DNA of 6,661 nucleotides from Paracoccaceae bacterium (GTDB taxonomy: Bacteria > Pseudomonadota > Alphaproteobacteria > Rhodobacterales > Rhodobacteraceae). Numbering within the stretch: the first letter of the stretch is position 1; each line of letters starts with the position of its first letter. Below are positions 1 through 5,437 of the stretch, one piece after another. A model generated the notes under the pieces. The model searched no databases, was not told the DNA's origin, and saw nothing but the letters and a program-made list of their open reading frames with translations. The position numbers were made by a program, and so were the translations under genes. Location: contig JAPOSK010000443.1 of NCBI GenBank assembly GCA_026709725.1, forward strand, positions 1 through 6,661. The letters are read 5' to 3'.

Positions 1-20
1 CCTGATTCGGCCGAATCAGG
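1..20. repeat. perfect 20-bp palindrome at the window edge
   Basis: The two 10-base halves, CCTGATTCGG and CCGAATCAGG, are exact reverse complements with no spacer. As RNA this would fold into an 8-bp stem with a GGCC tetraloop. There is no T-run after it on the plus strand, so it is not a classic Rho-independent terminator in that direction. It could be the terminator of a gene to the left, a protein-binding palindrome, or one copy of an extragenic repeat. The structure is certain from the sequence; its role is unknown. Confidence 0.7.
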
Positions 21-22
21 CC

Positions 23-54
23 GCCCGTGCCAGGCGGAGCCTTTTGGCACGGGC
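23..54. repeat. GC-rich hairpin with a nested inner stem
   Basis: GCCCGTGCC (23-31) pairs perfectly with GGCACGGGC (46-54). Inside it, AGGC (32-35) pairs with GCCT (39-42) across a GGA loop, leaving TTT (43-45) as a bulge. This gives 13 base pairs in all, 2 bp after the edge palindrome. The inner AGGC-GGA-GCCT-TTT segment alone resembles a very small terminator. Two stem-loops this close together suggest a transcript end or an extragenic repeat, but no gene for them to serve is visible in the window. Confidence 0.6.
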
Positions 55-165
55 CCGGGAGGCGGCATGGATCGGTGCTGCTGCGAAACATTCGGGAAAG
101 GGGGCCGATGCATCGCCGGATCGCTGATTGGGGCTCAATGCGATTTTGGTGGTCCGTGTATGATT

Positions 166-244
166 GGGGACTTGCAGATTTCCGGGTCAGCCATACGAGG
201 ATCACACCCCTTCGGCACTCTTCTGCATAATCCCCTTGTTTTTT
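166..244 (+). ncRNA. candidate 3' end of a small RNA (folded stem plus T-run)
   Basis: GGGGA (166-170) and TGCAG (173-177) pair with TCCCC (231-235) and CTGCA (223-227) around a small ct/taa internal loop. Inside lies a smaller hairpin, CGAGG (196-200) with CCtTCG (209-214). The closing strand runs straight into TTGTTTTTT (236-244), as in intrinsic terminators. The long inner loop is atypical for a simple terminator, so I read it as the possible end of a structured RNA. No known RNA family was recognised and no promoter was identified. This is a structural inference only. Confidence 0.2.
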
Positions 245-343
245 ATGAATCTACGCCATGACTGGTGCAGATTCAATGATTGAACGGGTTTTTCCTGTTT
301 TTGATCGCTGATGGGAAGTTGATAGCCCCGGAACCGGGACAAT

Positions 344-393
344 CAGGAAAGGAATGATGTCCATGGGGATCACGCCCCGTACATCCCTTCCTG
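344..393 (+). repeat. 50-nt imperfect hairpin
   Basis: Three stacked stems are visible: CAGGAAaGG (344-352) with CCTTCCTG (386-393), leaving one A bulged; GATGT (356-360) with ACATC (381-385); and GGGG (365-368) with CCCC (375-378) around an ATCACG loop. Together they make 17 base pairs separated by an aat bulge and a ccat/gt internal loop. The left arm contains both the Shine-Dalgarno-like AGGA and the ATG at 354, so if the small ORF starting there is real, its start would be buried in this fold. Confidence 0.45.
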
Positions 394-476
394 CAAAATC
401 TGTCATCGCACCTGCCAAACCCCTCATTGATCTCACGGCAGATTGCGGCCTGTCGGAGCCGGAGAACATCCGTTGA
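354..476 (+). CDS. candidate 40-residue ORF, unknown function
   Basis: This short ORF opens with ATG ATG TCC ATG, so 357 and 363 are alternative starts, and ends in TGA. AGGA at 345-348 lies 5 bases before the first ATG, a good Shine-Dalgarno distance. The product would be a soluble Pro/Ala-rich peptide (P-A-K-S-V-I-A-P-A-K-P-L region near residues 13-24) with one cysteine, no membrane segment and no recognised motif. The ribosome site and start codon lie inside the 344-393 hairpin. A chance ORF of this length is quite possible, so I keep it only as a candidate. Confidence 0.15.
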   Translation: MMSMGITPRTSLPAKSVIAPAKPLIDLTADCGLSEPENIR

Positions 477-480
477 CAGG
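449..480. repeat. bulged hairpin CCTGTC...GACAGG
   Basis: CCTGTC (449-454) pairs with GACAGG (475-480), and GGA (455-457) continues the stem with TCC (469-471), leaving gtt bulged and an 11-base loop. No T-run follows on either side. It lies about 50 bases from the strong stem-loop at 532-565 and may belong to the same 3' structured region. Its function is unknown. Confidence 0.35.
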
Positions 481-531
481 AAATGCGCCGTGCGGTGGCC
501 CCTTTCGCCCGGACCGGGAGAAGCGCTGACA

Positions 532-565
532 CTGCCCTCCCGATGGAAAAACATCGGGAGGGCAG
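532..565 (-). terminator. perfect 14-bp stem-loop downstream of the iron-binding protein gene
   Basis: CTGCCCTCCCGATG (532-545) and CATCGGGAGGGCAG (552-565) are exact inverted repeats around a 6-base loop (GGAAAA-type on the plus strand, TTTTTC on the minus strand). On the minus strand the stem begins 31 bases after the stop codon of the gene ending at 597, where a terminator or 3' mRNA-stabilising hairpin is expected. There is no T-run directly after the stem in that direction, so it could act as a non-canonical terminator or as a protective 3' hairpin with Rho-dependent termination beyond. Confidence 0.65.
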
Positions 566-596
566 CACAGTTGGCACCAGGGACTGCCGGAGATGG

Positions 597-1607
597 CTAT
601 CCGTCGAAATCGACTTCCTCGACCAGTCGCAGGGCAACGGGCCGCAGTTCAGCAATCTCGCTGAGGCTCAGGCTGTCATGGGTCAGTGCTCCCCATGAAG
701 ACACGAGGTCGGATGCTGCCACATCCCGGCGCACAGGATACTCATAATTGTCTTCGGCATAGAGTTCCTGAGCGGTGCTGGAGACAAGAAACTCCATCAG
801 CCTGATCGCATCAGCCCGATGGGGAGCATGCCTGACCAGCGCCATTCCCGAGACATTCATATGCGTGCCGGCATTCCGGAACTCCGGAAAGAGAATCCGG
901 ACAGAGTTGGCCCATTCCTGCTGTTCGGAATTCTCAAGCATTTTCCCCATGTAATACGTATTGCCGACTGAAATATCACACTCGCCGGCCCAGATAGCCT
1001 TGACCTGGGCCCGGTCATTGCCCTGGGGCTTCCGGGCGAGATTGGCCTTGAGACCCTCAAGCCACGCCCGTGTCTGCATTTCGCCGTGATGGGCAACATG
1101 AGCGGCAATGAGTGAGAGATTGTAGGCGTGCGTTCCTGAGCGCGTGCAAATCCGGTCCCGCCAATCCGCATCGGCAAGCTGCTCATAATGAGTCAGCGCT
1201 CCGCCGGGAACACGATCCCTGGATGCATAGACAACCCGGGCCCGAAGTGTCAGGGCAAACCATTCGCCCCCCGGATCGCGATAATTGGCCGGAATGGCCC
1301 CGGTGATAATGTCGGATGCGACCGGCTGCGTCACACCACCCTCAACCGCGGCATGCAACCGGGAGATATCGACAGTCAGAATCAGGTCGGCGGGCGTTCG
1401 ATCACCCTCGAGCTGAAGCCGTTTGACGAGTCCTGAATCGAGGAAAGAGATGTTGACATCAATGCCGGTTTCTTCTGTAAACGCTTCCAGCATCGGCAGG
1501 ATCAGCCCAGGCTGACGATAGGAGTAGATATTGATTTCACCATCCGCGGCGGCGGCTTGCGCCCATGCTGTGACGAAACCAAGTATCATGACGGGTATGT
1601 GTTTCAT
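597..1607 (-). CDS. iron(III) ABC transporter periplasmic substrate-binding protein (FutA/IdiA type)
   Basis: This 336-residue protein is the periplasmic component that binds ferric iron and hands it to an inner-membrane ABC permease. Residues 1 to about 20 form a signal peptide (Lys-2, hydrophobic core, AQAAA before a likely cut near 20/21). The mature start INIYSYRQ (25-32) is typical of the family. RICTRS (152-157) with AYN (161-163), GECDI (208-212) and NTYYMG (216-221) are family landmarks. Tyr-218 and Tyr-219 are the expected paired iron-ligand tyrosines; Tyr-28, Tyr-30 and Tyr-162 are further candidates. Cys-154 and Cys-210 may form a disulfide. Length is normal. AGGGA at 1616-1620 lies 8 bases before the ATG. 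No permease or ATPase gene is in the window, so it is an orphan here or its partners lie elsewhere. A 25-bp IscR-like inverted repeat lies 18 bases upstream of the start codon, fitting control by iron or Fe-S status. Family assignment is firm; ligand details are by analogy. Confidence 0.92.
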   Translation of the reverse strand: MKHIPVMILGFVTAWAQAAAADGEINIYSYRQPGLILPMLEAFTEETGIDVNISFLDSGLVKRLQLEGDRTPADLILTVDISRLHAAVEGGVTQPVASDIITGAIPANYRDPGGEWFALTLRARVVYASRDRVPGGALTHYEQLADADWRDRICTRSGTHAYNLSLIAAHVAHHGEMQTRAWLEGLKANLARKPQGNDRAQVKAIWAGECDISVGNTYYMGKMLENSEQQEWANSVRILFPEFRNAGTHMNVSGMALVRHAPHRADAIRLMEFLVSSTAQELYAEDNYEYPVRRDVAASDLVSSWGALTHDSLSLSEIAELRPVALRLVEEVDFDG

Positions 1608-1625
1608 GACAAATTTCCCTGTGAT

Positions 1626-1650
1626 ATACCTGATTAAAAAAGTCAGGTAT
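1626..1650. promoter_or_regulatory. IscR type 1-like operator (25-bp inverted repeat)
   Basis: ATACCTGA (1626-1633) and TCAGGTAT (1643-1650) are exact inverted 8-bp arms around an AT-rich centre (TTAAAAAAG). By hand comparison with the E. coli IscR type 1 consensus as I remember it (ATASYYGACT, an AT-rich centre, then AGTCRRSTAT), 23 of 25 positions agree; the exceptions are T for C at 1634 and A for Y at 1640. Type 1 sites are bound by [2Fe-2S]-IscR, an Rrf2-family repressor. A third half-site, TACCTGT (1657-1663), follows 7 bases later and makes a second inverted pair with CAGGTA (1644-1649). The repeat lies 19-43 bases upstream of the iron-binding protein's ATG, and a weak -10-like CATAAT (minus strand, 1654-1649) touches its far end, so bound protein would be expected to repress. 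In this lineage the ligand could be IscR, RirA or another Rrf2 protein. Confidence 0.6.
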
Positions 1651-1761
1651 TATGACTACCTGTCACAGATGTGATTTTCAAGCAGGAAAAGGTTGACAGA
1701 GCGGCTGACATTGTGGACTGATTGATCCAATGCATCATTCGGTGAAGGGAGGGGGTGAACA

Positions 1762-2799
1762 ATGCAGAATGTCCTTGTCTTTGGTGCATCCTATGGGTCC
1801 CTGTTCGCAATGAAACTGGTCATGGCAGGTCACGCTGTTACGCTGGTCTGTCGTGATGACGAAGCGGATCTGATCAATCGGAAGGGGACCGAGGTCCGGC
1901 TCCCCCTGCGGGGTGATGCGGATGTCACGATTTTCAGATCCGGCGACCAGCCGGGGTCTCTGGCTGCCACGACGCCCGTTGCGGTCGACACAAGCAACAC
2001 CACCCTTGTGATCTTCGCCATGCAGGAGCCCCAGTACAGCGCGCCCGAAATCGAACAGCTGGTCAAGACCATCGCAATGCAGGGTTTGCCGTGCCTGTCA
2101 ATCATGAACATGCCACCCCTTGCCTATATGCGCCGGATTCTTGGTGATGATACCGGGGCACTGGCGCCCTGTTATGCGGCTCCACGGGTTTGGGACCACT
2201 TTGATCCGGATCTTGTCACGCTCTGCAGCCCCGACCCCCAGGCCGTCCGGCCGCCGGATCAACCACTCAATGTCCTGCGGGTCGGTCTGGCCACGAATTT
2301 CAAGGCGGCCGTCTTTGGCAATCCCGCAGCCACAACGATCCTCAGGGAACTTGAGCGCGACATCGCCGCCACCCGATTCAATGGTCGGGATGTTCCGGTC
2401 AAATTGCGAGTCCATGAATCTGTCTATGTCCCACTGGCAAAATGGAGCATGCTGCTCACCGGGAATTACCGTGCAATTACCCGCGCCGACCCCCGGTCCA
2501 TTTGTGATGCGGTCCACACAGATCTTGAAGCCTCACAGAGCATATACAGCTGGACCCAGGATCTCGTTGCATTTCTCGGCGCGAGTCCGGAGGATCATGT
2601 TCCCTTCGCCAAATACGCCAAAGCCGCCGAAAGTCTGGTCAATCCTTCATCAGCCGCCCGGGCAATTGCCGCAGGTGCACATCAGATTGAACGTGTCGAC
2701 AAACTCATCCAGAGGATCGCGCGCACCCACGGTCGCCACAATCATGAGCTTGATCAGATCGTCACAATCGTTGACGATGCGCTGGCTGCAAACGCGTGA
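1762..2799 (+). CDS. ketopantoate reductase-like NAD(P)-binding protein, substrate unknown
   Basis: This 345-residue protein begins with a Rossmann fold: strand NVLVFGASYGS (3-13, glycines 8 and 12), then VTLVCRDDEADLINRKG (26-42), where Arg-31 is placed to contact an NADP phosphate, as in the ApbA/PanE family. IFAMQEPQYS (84-93) and SIMNMPPL (113-120, Asn-116) follow the family pattern. In the C-terminal helical half, PLAKWSMLLTGNY (224-236) aligns by eye with the PanE lysine motif: Lys-227 matches the catalytic Lys-176 of E. coli PanE and Asn-235 matches its Asn-184, but Leu-231 replaces the substrate-binding Asn-180. It is also about 40 residues longer than PanE. I infer a different 2-oxo or imine substrate rather than ketopantoate. 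GGAGG at 1748-1752, 9 bases upstream, sets the start. TTGACA at 1693-1698 could be a -35 element, but I see no good -10. It is divergent from the iron-binding protein gene and convergent with etfA. Confidence 0.75.
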   Translation: MQNVLVFGASYGSLFAMKLVMAGHAVTLVCRDDEADLINRKGTEVRLPLRGDADVTIFRSGDQPGSLAATTPVAVDTSNTTLVIFAMQEPQYSAPEIEQLVKTIAMQGLPCLSIMNMPPLAYMRRILGDDTGALAPCYAAPRVWDHFDPDLVTLCSPDPQAVRPPDQPLNVLRVGLATNFKAAVFGNPAATTILRELERDIAATRFNGRDVPVKLRVHESVYVPLAKWSMLLTGNYRAITRADPRSICDAVHTDLEASQSIYSWTQDLVAFLGASPEDHVPFAKYAKAAESLVNPSSAARAIAAGAHQIERVDKLIQRIARTHGRHNHELDQIVTIVDDALAANA

Positions 2800-2810
2800 C
2801 GCAGCACCTG

Positions 2811-2822
2811 CCCGGAGCCGGG
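2811..2822. terminator. short GC hairpin between convergent genes
   Basis: CCCGG (2811-2815) and CCGGG (2818-2822) sit in the 34-bp gap between the stop codon of the plus-strand reductase-like gene and that of etfA. Only four pairs with a GAGC loop are sterically likely, and no T-run follows on either strand. Its position would suit a shared bidirectional terminator, but the stem is too short to be confident. Confidence 0.25.
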
Positions 2823-2833
2823 AACTGAAGGGG

Positions 2834-3766
2834 CTACCCGTCGAGTTTTTCGGTCAGCTCCGGCACCGCGGTGAAGAGATCTGACACCAGACCATAGTCA
2901 GCGATCTGGAAGATGGGAGCTTCCTCATCCTTGTTGATTGCCACGATGATCTTGGAGTCCTTCATGCCGGCCAGATGCTGAATGGCTCCGGAGATTCCAA
3001 CAGCAATATAGAGATCCGGCGCAACGACCTTGCCGGTTTGTCCAACCTGCCAGTCATTGGGAGCATATCCCGAGTCCACAGCGGCGCGGGAAGCCCCGAC
3101 AGCGGCCCCGAGCTTGTCGGCCAGAGCCTCGATGATCGCAAAGTCCTCGGTTGACCCCACGCCCCGTCCTCCCGATACGATGATTTTGGCCGATGTCAGC
3201 TCAGGGCGGTCAGTCGCCGCAATCCGATCCTCAACCCATGTGCTCAGATGGGGATCGCTGGTGGCGGCGATCTCGGTAATGGGGGCCGAGCCACCATCGG
3301 CAGCCGCACTGAATGCGGCTGTTCGGATCGTCATGATCTTTGTCGGGTCCGATGACTGAACTGTCTGCATGGCATTCCCGGCATAGATCGGGCGGGCAAA
3401 GGTATTGCCATCGACAACATCGGTCAGATCAGAAATCATCATGACATCAAGCAGCGCAGCAACGCGGGGCAGGATATTCTGGCTGTGGGTTGAAGCCGGC
3501 CCAACGATGTGCTCGTAATCGCCGGCAAGACTTGCCACCAGGCCGGCAATCGGCTCTGCAAGACCATGGCCGTACAACGGACTTCGGGCACACAGGACCC
3601 TTGCCGCTCCGCTGAGCGAGGCTGCTGTGGAAGCGGCCCCGGAGCAATCGTCACCGGCGCAGAGAATATGCACATCACCCAGATCACAGGCAGCTGTCAG
3701 TGTTTTGGCGGTCAGATCGAGAGCAAGTTCATCACCGTTCAGTTCGGCAAGCAGCAGGACAGTCAT
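2834..3766 (-). CDS. etfA: electron transfer flavoprotein subunit alpha
   Basis: EtfA is the FAD-holding subunit of the soluble ETF heterodimer, which takes electrons from acyl-CoA and related dehydrogenases and passes them to ETF:ubiquinone oxidoreductase at the membrane. At 310 residues it has normal length. The N-terminal domain begins [14 protein letters not shown]. The C-terminal FAD domain shows SGGRGVGS (198-205), QVGQTGKVV (240-248) and the ETF-alpha signature [13 protein letters not shown] (252-264) through Ala-Ile-Asn at 276-278. The ATG overlaps the etfB stop as ATGA, and a strong GGAGGTG lies in the end of etfB (about 3773-3779), so translation is coupled. In many alphaproteobacteria I would expect a 3-hydroxybutyryl-CoA dehydrogenase gene to follow; here a convergent, unrelated gene follows instead. 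Confidence 0.96.
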   Translation of the reverse strand: MTVLLLAELNGDELALDLTAKTLTAACDLGDVHILCAGDDCSGAASTAASLSGAARVLCARSPLYGHGLAEPIAGLVASLAGDYEHIVGPASTHSQNILPRVAALLDVMMISDLTDVVDGNTFARPIYAGNAMQTVQSSDPTKIMTIRTAAFSAAADGGSAPITEIAATSDPHLSTWVEDRIAATDRPELTSAKIIVSGGRGVGSTEDFAIIEALADKLGAAVGASRAAVDSGYAPNDWQVGQTGKVVAPDLYIAVGISGAIQHLAGMKDSKIIVAINKDEEAPIFQIADYGLVSDLFTAVPELTEKLDG

Positions 3767-4527
3767 GCAAGCACCTCCGCTTCATCACGCAATCGCTTTA
3801 TGAGTTCATCGACAGACGCAACGACTTCGCCGGATTGACGAACAGGCGGTTCGACGGTTTGCAGAATCTTCAGACGCGGTGTGATATCAACCCCGTAATC
3901 CTCTGGCACCTTGTCGGCGATGGGTTTTCTCTTGGCATCCATGATGGCCCGAATGGCCGGATAGCGTGGTTCATTCAGACGCAGGTCCACGGTGATCACA
4001 CACGGCAGACTGATCGTGATGACCTGCAGGCCGCCATCTACCTCGCGGGTCACAGTCGCCGCACCATCACTGAGCGAGACTTCCGAGGCAAAGGTCGCCT
4101 GGCTGCAACCGAGGAGCGCTGCGAGCATCTGACCGGTTGCGTTCATATCGTTGTCAATGGCCTGCTTGCCCATCATTACCATCCCGACCCCCTCCTCTTC
4201 GACCACGGCCTTGAGGAGTTTGGCAACAGCCAGGGGCTCAGTATCAGCATGCGGATCATCACCGGTCCTGATAAGAATGGACCGATCAGCACCCACCGCC
4301 ATTGCGCTCCTGAGTGTGGTCGTGGCCTGCGGAACACCGATGGATACAGCGATGACCTCTTCGGCCTGCCCGGCCTCTTTGAGGCGGACCGCCTCTTCAA
4401 GTGCGATTTCGTCAAAGGGATTCATGGACATCTTGATATTTTCAAGATCAACACCACTGCCATCGGCCCTGACCCGTGCCTTGACGTTGTAGTCGATCAC
4501 CCGCTTGACCGGCACAAGTATCTTCAT
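3763..4527 (-). CDS. etfB: electron transfer flavoprotein subunit beta
   Basis: EtfB (254 residues) is the AMP-binding partner of EtfA and carries the surface that docks acyl-CoA dehydrogenases. It starts [14 protein letters not shown]. Conserved blocks are [16 protein letters not shown] (36-51), [14 protein letters not shown] (120-133), the ETF-beta signature around [11 protein letters not shown] (159-169) to LPCVITV (174-180), and [10 protein letters not shown] (181-190). The last matches the recognition loop of the human protein that anchors the dehydrogenase, pointing to a canonical respiratory ETF rather than a nitrogen-fixation (Fix) or bifurcating type. The frame stays open up to 4731, but that extension lies inside the adenosyltransferase gene and does not resemble ETF. 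The start at 4527 has GGGAG (4534-4538) 6 bases upstream and gives the standard family N-terminus. A promoter-like sequence lies in the 124-bp gap upstream. Confidence 0.96.
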   Translation of the reverse strand: MKILVPVKRVIDYNVKARVRADGSGVDLENIKMSMNPFDEIALEEAVRLKEAGQAEEVIAVSIGVPQATTTLRSAMAVGADRSILIRTGDDPHADTEPLAVAKLLKAVVEEEGVGMVMMGKQAIDNDMNATGQMLAALLGCSQATFASEVSLSDGAATVTREVDGGLQVITISLPCVITVDLRLNEPRYPAIRAIMDAKRKPIADKVPEDYGVDITPRLKILQTVEPPVRQSGEVVASVDELIKRLRDEAEVLA

Positions 4528-4591
4528 TGCCCACTCCCGCGTTTCCATTCTTCCTGCTGAGCCAATTCTTCGATTGGACAGACGGCGGACC

Positions 4592-4619
4592 GTTATAAAT
4601 TCGCTGCCCCGAAATTCAA
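4592..4619 (-). promoter_or_regulatory. putative sigma-70-type promoter for etfBA
   Basis: On the minus strand TTGAAT (4619-4614) and TATAAC (4597-4592) are separated by 16 bases. They match the vegetative -35 and -10 consensus at 4 of 6 and 5 of 6 positions. They lie in the 124-bp gap between the adenosyltransferase stop and the etfB start, leaving a leader of roughly 58 bases. This leader contains a small CCAAT/ATTGG hairpin (4562-4577). It could let etfBA be expressed independently of the upstream three genes. Confidence 0.4.
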
Positions 4620-4651
4620 TCCCTCTCCGGACCGCAACCGCACTTCGGATA

Positions 4652-5230
4652 TCAGCCGTCTTCCCTGCCTGCTCCAGGGATCCAGAGAACATCGCTTTTC
4701 CCGTGGCTGTTCGCAACCCGGGCCATGACAAAGAACCAGTCTGACAGGCGATTCAGATAACGGACTGCTTCAGGATTGACAGTCTCGTGATCAGCAAGTT
4801 CAACAGTGTGCCGTTCGGCCCGGCGGGCAACGGTTCGACACTGGTGGAGACTGGCTGCCAGTGGCGTCCCGCCCGGCAAAATAAAACTTTTGAGGGGTTT
4901 CAGGTCCCGATTCGCATCATCGATTTCATGTTCAAGACGCTTCACCTGCCCTGCTGTAACCCGAAGGCGTTCGCCCGGATCTTCTGCATCTCCGGACTGC
5001 GGCACACAGAGATCGGCACCAAAGTCAAAGAGATCATTCTGTATGATGCCGAGCATCGTCGCCAGCGGCATCGCGGCAGCAAGGCGGGCAACGCCGATCA
5101 CTGCATTCAACTCATCCACGGTTCCATACGCAGCGACACGCATGCTGGCCTTGGAGACCCGCGTCCCGTCACCGAGTGCGGTATCACCGGCATCACCGGT
5201 GCGGGTGTAGATTTTGTTGAGCGTCACCAT
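4652..5230 (-). CDS. pduO: PduO-type corrinoid (cob(I)alamin) adenosyltransferase
   Basis: This 192-residue enzyme transfers the adenosyl group of ATP to the cobalt of reduced corrinoid, making adenosylcobalamin for enzymes such as methylmalonyl-CoA mutase. PduO-type proteins are trimers with ATP sites between subunits. Visible motifs are TRTGDAGDT (9-17), which binds ATP phosphates; GTVDELNA (36-43); SFILPGG (115-121); [10 protein letters not shown] (131-140), with the catalytic-site arginines; and [14 protein letters not shown] (158-171). This is a complete family pattern at normal length. The gene starts 6 bases after the stop of the HIG1-type gene, and its likely ribosome site, AGGGA (5241-5245), lies in the end of that gene. 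The symbol pduO denotes the enzyme type; it is not a propanediol-utilisation operon. The same gene is also annotated as cob(I)yrinic acid a,c-diamide adenosyltransferase. Confidence 0.94.
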   Translation of the reverse strand: MVTLNKIYTRTGDAGDTALGDGTRVSKASMRVAAYGTVDELNAVIGVARLAAAMPLATMLGIIQNDLFDFGADLCVPQSGDAEDPGERLRVTAGQVKRLEHEIDDANRDLKPLKSFILPGGTPLAASLHQCRTVARRAERHTVELADHETVNPEAVRYLNRLSDWFFVMARVANSHGKSDVLWIPGAGREDG

Positions 5231-5236
5231 TGATGG

Positions 5237-5437
5237 TCAATCCCTGTACACGAATGCAACGACCAGCATCAGGGCAACGGCCATCGCCTGCGCCATAATC
5301 CGCCATCGCATGATCTTGTTGGCGTGCTTGCGATTAAACGCACTGCCGGTCGCAAACCCACCGATACCAAACAGCAGGATACCGAGAACAACAAGAATGG
5401 CAAAAGCGGCAAGAAAAAAGAGTGAATTCTGTTCCAT
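5237..5437 (-). CDS. HIG1-domain twin-transmembrane small protein
   Basis: This 66-residue inner-membrane protein has two predicted membrane helices, about residues 5-27 and 45-63, joined by a basic loop, GSAFNRKHANKIMRWRIMAQ (31-50). That loop resembles the hypoxia-induced gene 1 (HIG_1_N) family; the RxRx3Q part of its motif is visible as Arg-44, Arg-46 and Gln-50. In mitochondria, HIG1 proteins (Rcf1) associate with cytochrome oxidase; the bacterial role is not established, so a link to the respiratory chain is inference. The ATG at 5437 shares one base with the SDR stop (TGATG), and GGAAA (5443-5447) is a weak ribosome site, suggesting translational coupling. The frame is open further upstream to 5569, but that part lies inside the SDR gene and is not HIG1-like. 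Confidence 0.85.
   Translation of the reverse strand: MEQNSLFFLAAFAILVVLGILLFGIGGFATGSAFNRKHANKIMRWRIMAQAMAVALMLVVAFVYRD

Larger units (their letters stand above)
21..596. other. gene-poor, stem-loop-rich region
   Basis: I find no ORF here that looks like a known protein; the open frames are short, low-complexity or overlap each other. The stretch is unusually rich in inverted repeats: 23-54; a 10-bp palindrome at 106-115 (CGATGCATCG); 120-144 (ATCGC-tg-ATTG, loop, CAATGCGAT); 166-235; 327-338 (CCCGG aa CCGGG); 344-393; 449-480; 508-518; and 532-565. Only the last is readily explained, as the 3' end signal of the gene that stops at 597. The rest may be structured RNA, decayed repeats or a degraded gene. 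Confidence 0.5.

Noticed and set aside
67..261. Cys-rich 64-residue plus-strand ORF starting MDRCCCETFGKGG, with GGAGG at 58-62
   Set aside because: The ribosome site is only 4 bases from the ATG, the composition resembles no protein family, and the frame runs through the 106-115, 120-144 and 166-235 inverted repeats; treated as chance.
251..655. 134-residue minus-strand ORF crossing the 3' end of the iron-binding protein gene
   Set aside because: It overlaps the real gene in another frame and crosses the perfect 14-bp stem-loop; no recognisable protein features.
1663..1674. TCACA-ga-TGTGA as a CRP/FNR-type site
   Set aside because: The arms are in the reverse order and spacing of a CRP site (TGTGA-N6-TCACA), so it does not fit.
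327..2822. Three similar mini-hairpins CCCGG-(1-2 bases)-CCGGG at 327, 508 and 2811 as a dispersed repeat family
   Set aside because: The shared core is only a 5-bp GC-rich inverted repeat with unrelated flanks; expected by chance at this base composition.
4528..4731. 68-residue N-terminal extension of etfB
   Set aside because: It lies partly within the adenosyltransferase gene and is unlike ETF-beta; MKILVPVKR at 4527 with its own ribosome site is the family-standard start.
5226..5237. ACCAT-tg-ATGGT inverted repeat on the adenosyltransferase start codon as a translational operator
   Set aside because: Two-base loop and 5-bp arms are too small to form a stable hairpin; no other support.
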